Below are positions 43,251-64,000 of a stretch of 64,000 bases of DNA, one piece after another. How positions within the stretch are numbered: position 1 is the stretch's first letter; every line of letters begins with the position of its first letter. The notes beneath the pieces are model-generated. The model ran no database searches. It was not told the origin of the DNA and saw nothing but the letters and a program-made list of their open reading frames with translations. The DNA is taken from NCBI GenBank assembly GCA_934045075.1, contig OW203750.1:9838729-9902728 (forward strand), given 5' to 3'. A program made the translations under genes and the position numbers. The DNA is from Yponomeuta sedellus. Taxonomy: Eukaryota > Arthropoda > Insecta > Lepidoptera > Yponomeutidae.

Positions 43251-43255
43251 TTTTC

Positions 43256-43808
43256 ATTTCATTTTCATTGACTCTTGTTTTGACTCCGGATCGTACTGCT
43301 GGATCCATGTTTCATCGACAGTGACGAGGCGAGAAAAAACATCGTCAGGATTATCGCCACAGATGTCCAAAAACTCCTTCGAAGTTGTGACTCGACGCTG
43401 CCTGTCCAGTGGCGTGAGCATTTTTGGCACCCATCGCGCGCACGCCTTTTTCATGTGCAAATGATTGTGCAAAACGTCACCAATTCGCTCCTTGCTGATG
43501 CCTATGGATTCAGCTATCTGCCACATCTTGATTCGCCGATCTTCGAGAACAAGGTTTTTCACTTTTTCAATATTTTCTTCGGTAACGGCGGTGTTTGGAC
43601 GTCCTGACCTGGGATCATCTTTGAGCGACTCCCTGCCGTGTTTGAATTCACGTGTCCAACGTTTTACGGTGGCAAATGAAGGTGCAGAATCCCCATAAAC
43701 TGCAGACATTTCTTCAAATATTTTTGTCGGCGTTTTGTTCTTCTTGGTGAGGAATTTTATGACAGCTCTGTACTCCAATTTCGTGCAAAGCGCGGATGAC
43801 TCAGACAT
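43256..43808 (-). pseudogene. Mariner transposase, N-terminal part
   Basis: ATG 43806-43808 (MSESSALCTK). The HTH part has EYRAVIKFLTKKNKTPTKI, then SFATVKRWTREF and SGRPNTAV, and WQIAESIGISKERIGDVLH as the second HTH. The first catalytic Asp is in VTVDETWI. The frame reaches ESKQESM at the LINE border. With the C-terminal part it gives about 350 residues, the usual mariner size. Confidence 0.9.
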
Positions 43809-43907
43809 GGTGTTTTTTAATGTTCAATTACTAGAAGCGTAATGATGATAATGACATGAAACTTGGTATTTATACTACTTAGAATACGCGCAATTAGTGA
43901 TGCACAT

Positions 43908-43948
43908 TGCGAGTCATTAGTGATTCTTATGATCACTAATGACTCGCA
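43908..43948. repeat. Perfect 17-bp hairpin
   Basis: TGCGAGTCATTAGTGAT, seven bases TCTTATG, then the exact inverse. It lies 100 bases beyond the transposase start, where the mariner 5' end was expected. Confidence 0.85.
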
Positions 43949-43959
43949 TTGATTTGAAA

Positions 43960-44235
43960 TGGTACTTTCAAGCAGTTCTTATCATTGTTAGTTTGTTCTA
44001 CATAATTTTCCTTGTATTTTTGTATTTAAATTAGCAGAAAATATTTTAGACATTAATAACATGCAATACCAATAATCTCACACAATAATGTTGCCTTTGG
44101 GAACCCAATGTGAAGTCAGAATGTTTGGGTGAAATCCATCCTACACAATTCATTGTGATCTGCTTCTAGTCTGGTTCAGAGAAGACTCTCTCAGCTCTTA
44201 CTATATTATAAATATAATATATGGAGTGTTTATCT
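43960..44235. other. Intergenic DNA, no feature
   Basis: AT-rich; nothing recognised. Confidence 0.4.
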
Positions 44236-44239
44236 GCAA

Positions 44240-44435
44240 GCCTATTTAGATTCTAAAAATTCCACCCATGCCGGGATTCGAACCCGCGACCTCTGGCAAT
44301 CCGTGCCAGCGCTCTTTCCAACTGAGCTAATGGGCGACTCACCGGCATCAGTAAAATTTCGAACCTCTACAATATTCTCTGTATTACGCAAATTGTCCTT
44401 AGCACCGGTTAGTGCAATAATGTAAATGTACAAGT
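44240..44435 (-). mobile_element. tRNA-foldback family copy, - orientation
   Basis: GCCTATTTAGATTCTAAAAA .. GGGATTCGAACCCGCGACCT .. TTTCCAACTGAGCTAATGGG .. ATTCTCTGTATTACG, then AATTGTCCTTAGCACCGGTT. Confidence 0.75.
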
Positions 44436-44485
44436 TTAATTCTTTTGGTGCCTCCATCGAAAATATTTTTGCTAAATTAATTACT

Positions 44486-44582
44486 TGAGACCAACCTGAA
44501 TTTGGCCCCTGTTGTGGAGTATGGCCTAACCTTTCTGCGGTGCAGGAAGAGAACCGTGGCCCAGCACTGAGGGCATACAAGG
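44486..44582 (-). mobile_element. SINE S2 fragment
   Basis: The reverse of TTAGGCCATACTCCACAACA and related blocks; the opposite orientation to the next copy, 60 bases away. Confidence 0.65.
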
Positions 44583-44636
44583 GTTGATATTGTAATTACT
44601 TCAGGTACATTGTTCCAGAGCGCCATGTTCGTTATC

Positions 44637-44870
44637 AAACCTTGAATGTCCCCACTGCTTGGGCACGGGTCTCTTCCTGCATCGCAGGAAGGTTAGGCCA
44701 TACTCCACCACAGGGGCCAAGTCCGGGTGGAGGATTGTAAGACAGTGGCGGGCCTTACTGTCAGAAGTTATCAAGCCGCCCATAAGGCCTCTGACATGGC
44801 TTAACGACTGCCATTATATGACAGCCGGCACCAACGGCTTAGCGTGCCTTGCGAAGCACGGAAATGCACA
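44637..44870 (+). mobile_element. SINE S2 copy just upstream of the RFWD3 start exon
   Basis: TGTCCCCACTGCTTGGGCAC .. GGTTAGGCCATACTCCACCA .. CATTATATGACAGCCGGCAC .. GTGCCTTGCGAAGCACGGAA. It ends about 70 bases before the acceptor at 44937. Confidence 0.75.
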
Positions 44871-44937
44871 CTGTAAATTAACAATTGCTTTTCATTCCGT
44901 AAGTTGTAAAACTTATAAAATCACTTATACATTTCAG

Positions 44938-63258
<18,321 letters not shown>

Positions 63259-63282
63259 GTATTGTTGTTGTTAACATTATAC

Positions 63283-63716
63283 TATTTTTATTTTTAACGC
63301 ACTAACCCGTGCTAATTAAATTATCAATTTTAATCTATTAATTTATACTGCATGTATTTTAATTTTAATGTATTCTTCTTCTTCTTCAGGCTTCATTAGT
63401 CCACTGCTGGACATAGCCCTCCCCTAATGAGCGCAAGGTTGTGCCATCATTGGGGGGTAATGCCCAAATGTATTAATTCTATTTAATTAACTACTTATTC
63501 AATTAATGTAATCAATTCTGTTTGGGAAATAAATGGCTATAATAATAATAATAATAACCCGTGCTAAGGACAAATTTAAAAACCTATTTAGAGGCTAAAA
63601 ATTTCACCCACGCCGGGATTCGAACCCGCGACCTATGGCTGTCCGTGCCAGCGCTCTACCGATTGAGCATGGTACCCGGCATGGGTGAAATTTTTAGCCT
63701 CTAAATAGGTTTTTAA
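63283..63716. mobile_element. tRNA-foldback family copy, split by other repeats
   Basis: ACTATTTTTATTTTTAACGC ACTAACCCGTGCTAA at 63283-63317, then from 63555 CCCGTGCTAAGGACAAATTT .. GGGATTCGAACCCGCGACCT .. CGGCATGGGTGAAATTTTTA GCCTCTAAATAGG. Between them lies an inverted RTE tail and (AAT)n. Confidence 0.7.
63379..63472 (-). mobile_element. RTE-type LINE 3' tail, inverted
   Basis: TTCTTCTTCTTCAGGCTTCA TTAGTCCACTGCTGGACATA .. GGTTGTGCCATCATTGGGGG: the inverse of 6985-7083. Confidence 0.7.
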
Positions 63717-63784
63717 ATGTTGTTAACATTGTTAAGGCTTTGTGTGTCGTGGAAGTTTTATTGGGCAATGAAGTGTTACGTACG

Positions 63785-63900
63785 GACGGACAGACGGTCG
63801 GACAAGCAAGCAAACGAATTAACGAACGAGCGAGCGAGCGAACGAGCGAGCGAACGAAACAAGCGAGCGTGCGAACAAACGAGCGAGCGAGCGAACGAAC
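63785..63900 (+). repeat. GCGAGCGAAC-type tandem repeat
   Basis: About 100 bases built from GAGCGAGCGAACGAGCGAGC in an RFWD3 intron. Confidence 0.85.
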
Positions 63901-64000
63901 TGCTATAACGGGTATCGAATTTGGTTTTTTGGAAAGTTAGTTAGTCCTGAGATTTCAAAAAGAAACTTTTTCACACTAGAAATAGAACATTCATTTTTAA

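Larger units (their letters stand above)
31893..43870 (-). mobile_element. DD34D mariner, split by a LINE (which is split by gypsy)
   Basis: The 3' end on the left is TACGAGGGGCGGCTGAAAAG TTTTGAGCC. The transposase C-terminal half lies at 31960-32493 and the N-terminal half at 43256-43808. The two are separated by 10.8 kb of LINE plus gypsy. The 5' inverted repeat expected beyond 43860 is not found, so that end seems lost or replaced. Confidence 0.85.

Overview
The window is nuclear DNA of an animal with spliced genes, dense transposon layers and AT-rich introns. The mix of TA-flanked mariner MITEs, CR1/Jockey-type LINEs, RTE tails, tRNA-derived SINEs and DD34D mariner looks like a moth or butterfly (Lepidoptera). 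That assignment is pattern recognition from the repeats, not a database hit.

Two host genes are visible, both on the + strand. Gene 1 occupies 1-12252. It enters from the left, seven exons join in one continuous reading frame, and it ends at TAG 12250-12252. I do not recognise its product. Gene 2 starts with ATG 44950 and leaves at the right edge. Ten coding exons join in phase into the N-terminal ~596 residues of an RFWD3-type RING/coiled-coil/WD40 E3 ubiquitin ligase, a replication-stress and interstrand-crosslink repair factor in vertebrates.

Between them (12.3-44.9 kb) lies an intergenic transposon nest. A CR1-like LINE (about 22.08-27.09 kb) sits inside a 307-bp MITE. Further right, a DD34D mariner (from 31.89 kb, - strand) was split by a 5'-truncated Jockey/CR1-group LINE (32.49-43.25 kb, + strand), and that LINE was split by a full-length Ty3/gypsy element (34424-40525, - strand). 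The gypsy element has 486-bp LTRs, a tRNA-Leu-type primer site, open gag and pol frames, and a GGGAAAC slippery heptamer just before the gag stop. A solo LTR of the same family lies in an RFWD3 intron.

Much of the intron sequence is foldback or MITE material. One abundant family carries a tRNA-like 73-mer inside its inverted arms and is present about sixteen times. Tandem repeats repeatedly abut exon borders: 22 bp (from a splice donor), 29 bp, GGGA-rich, 52 bp, about 20 bp and 53 bp, plus decayed tandem copies of one acceptor region. Coding exons are very GC-rich compared with the AT-rich introns, and these GC-rich junctions seem to be where the arrays arise.
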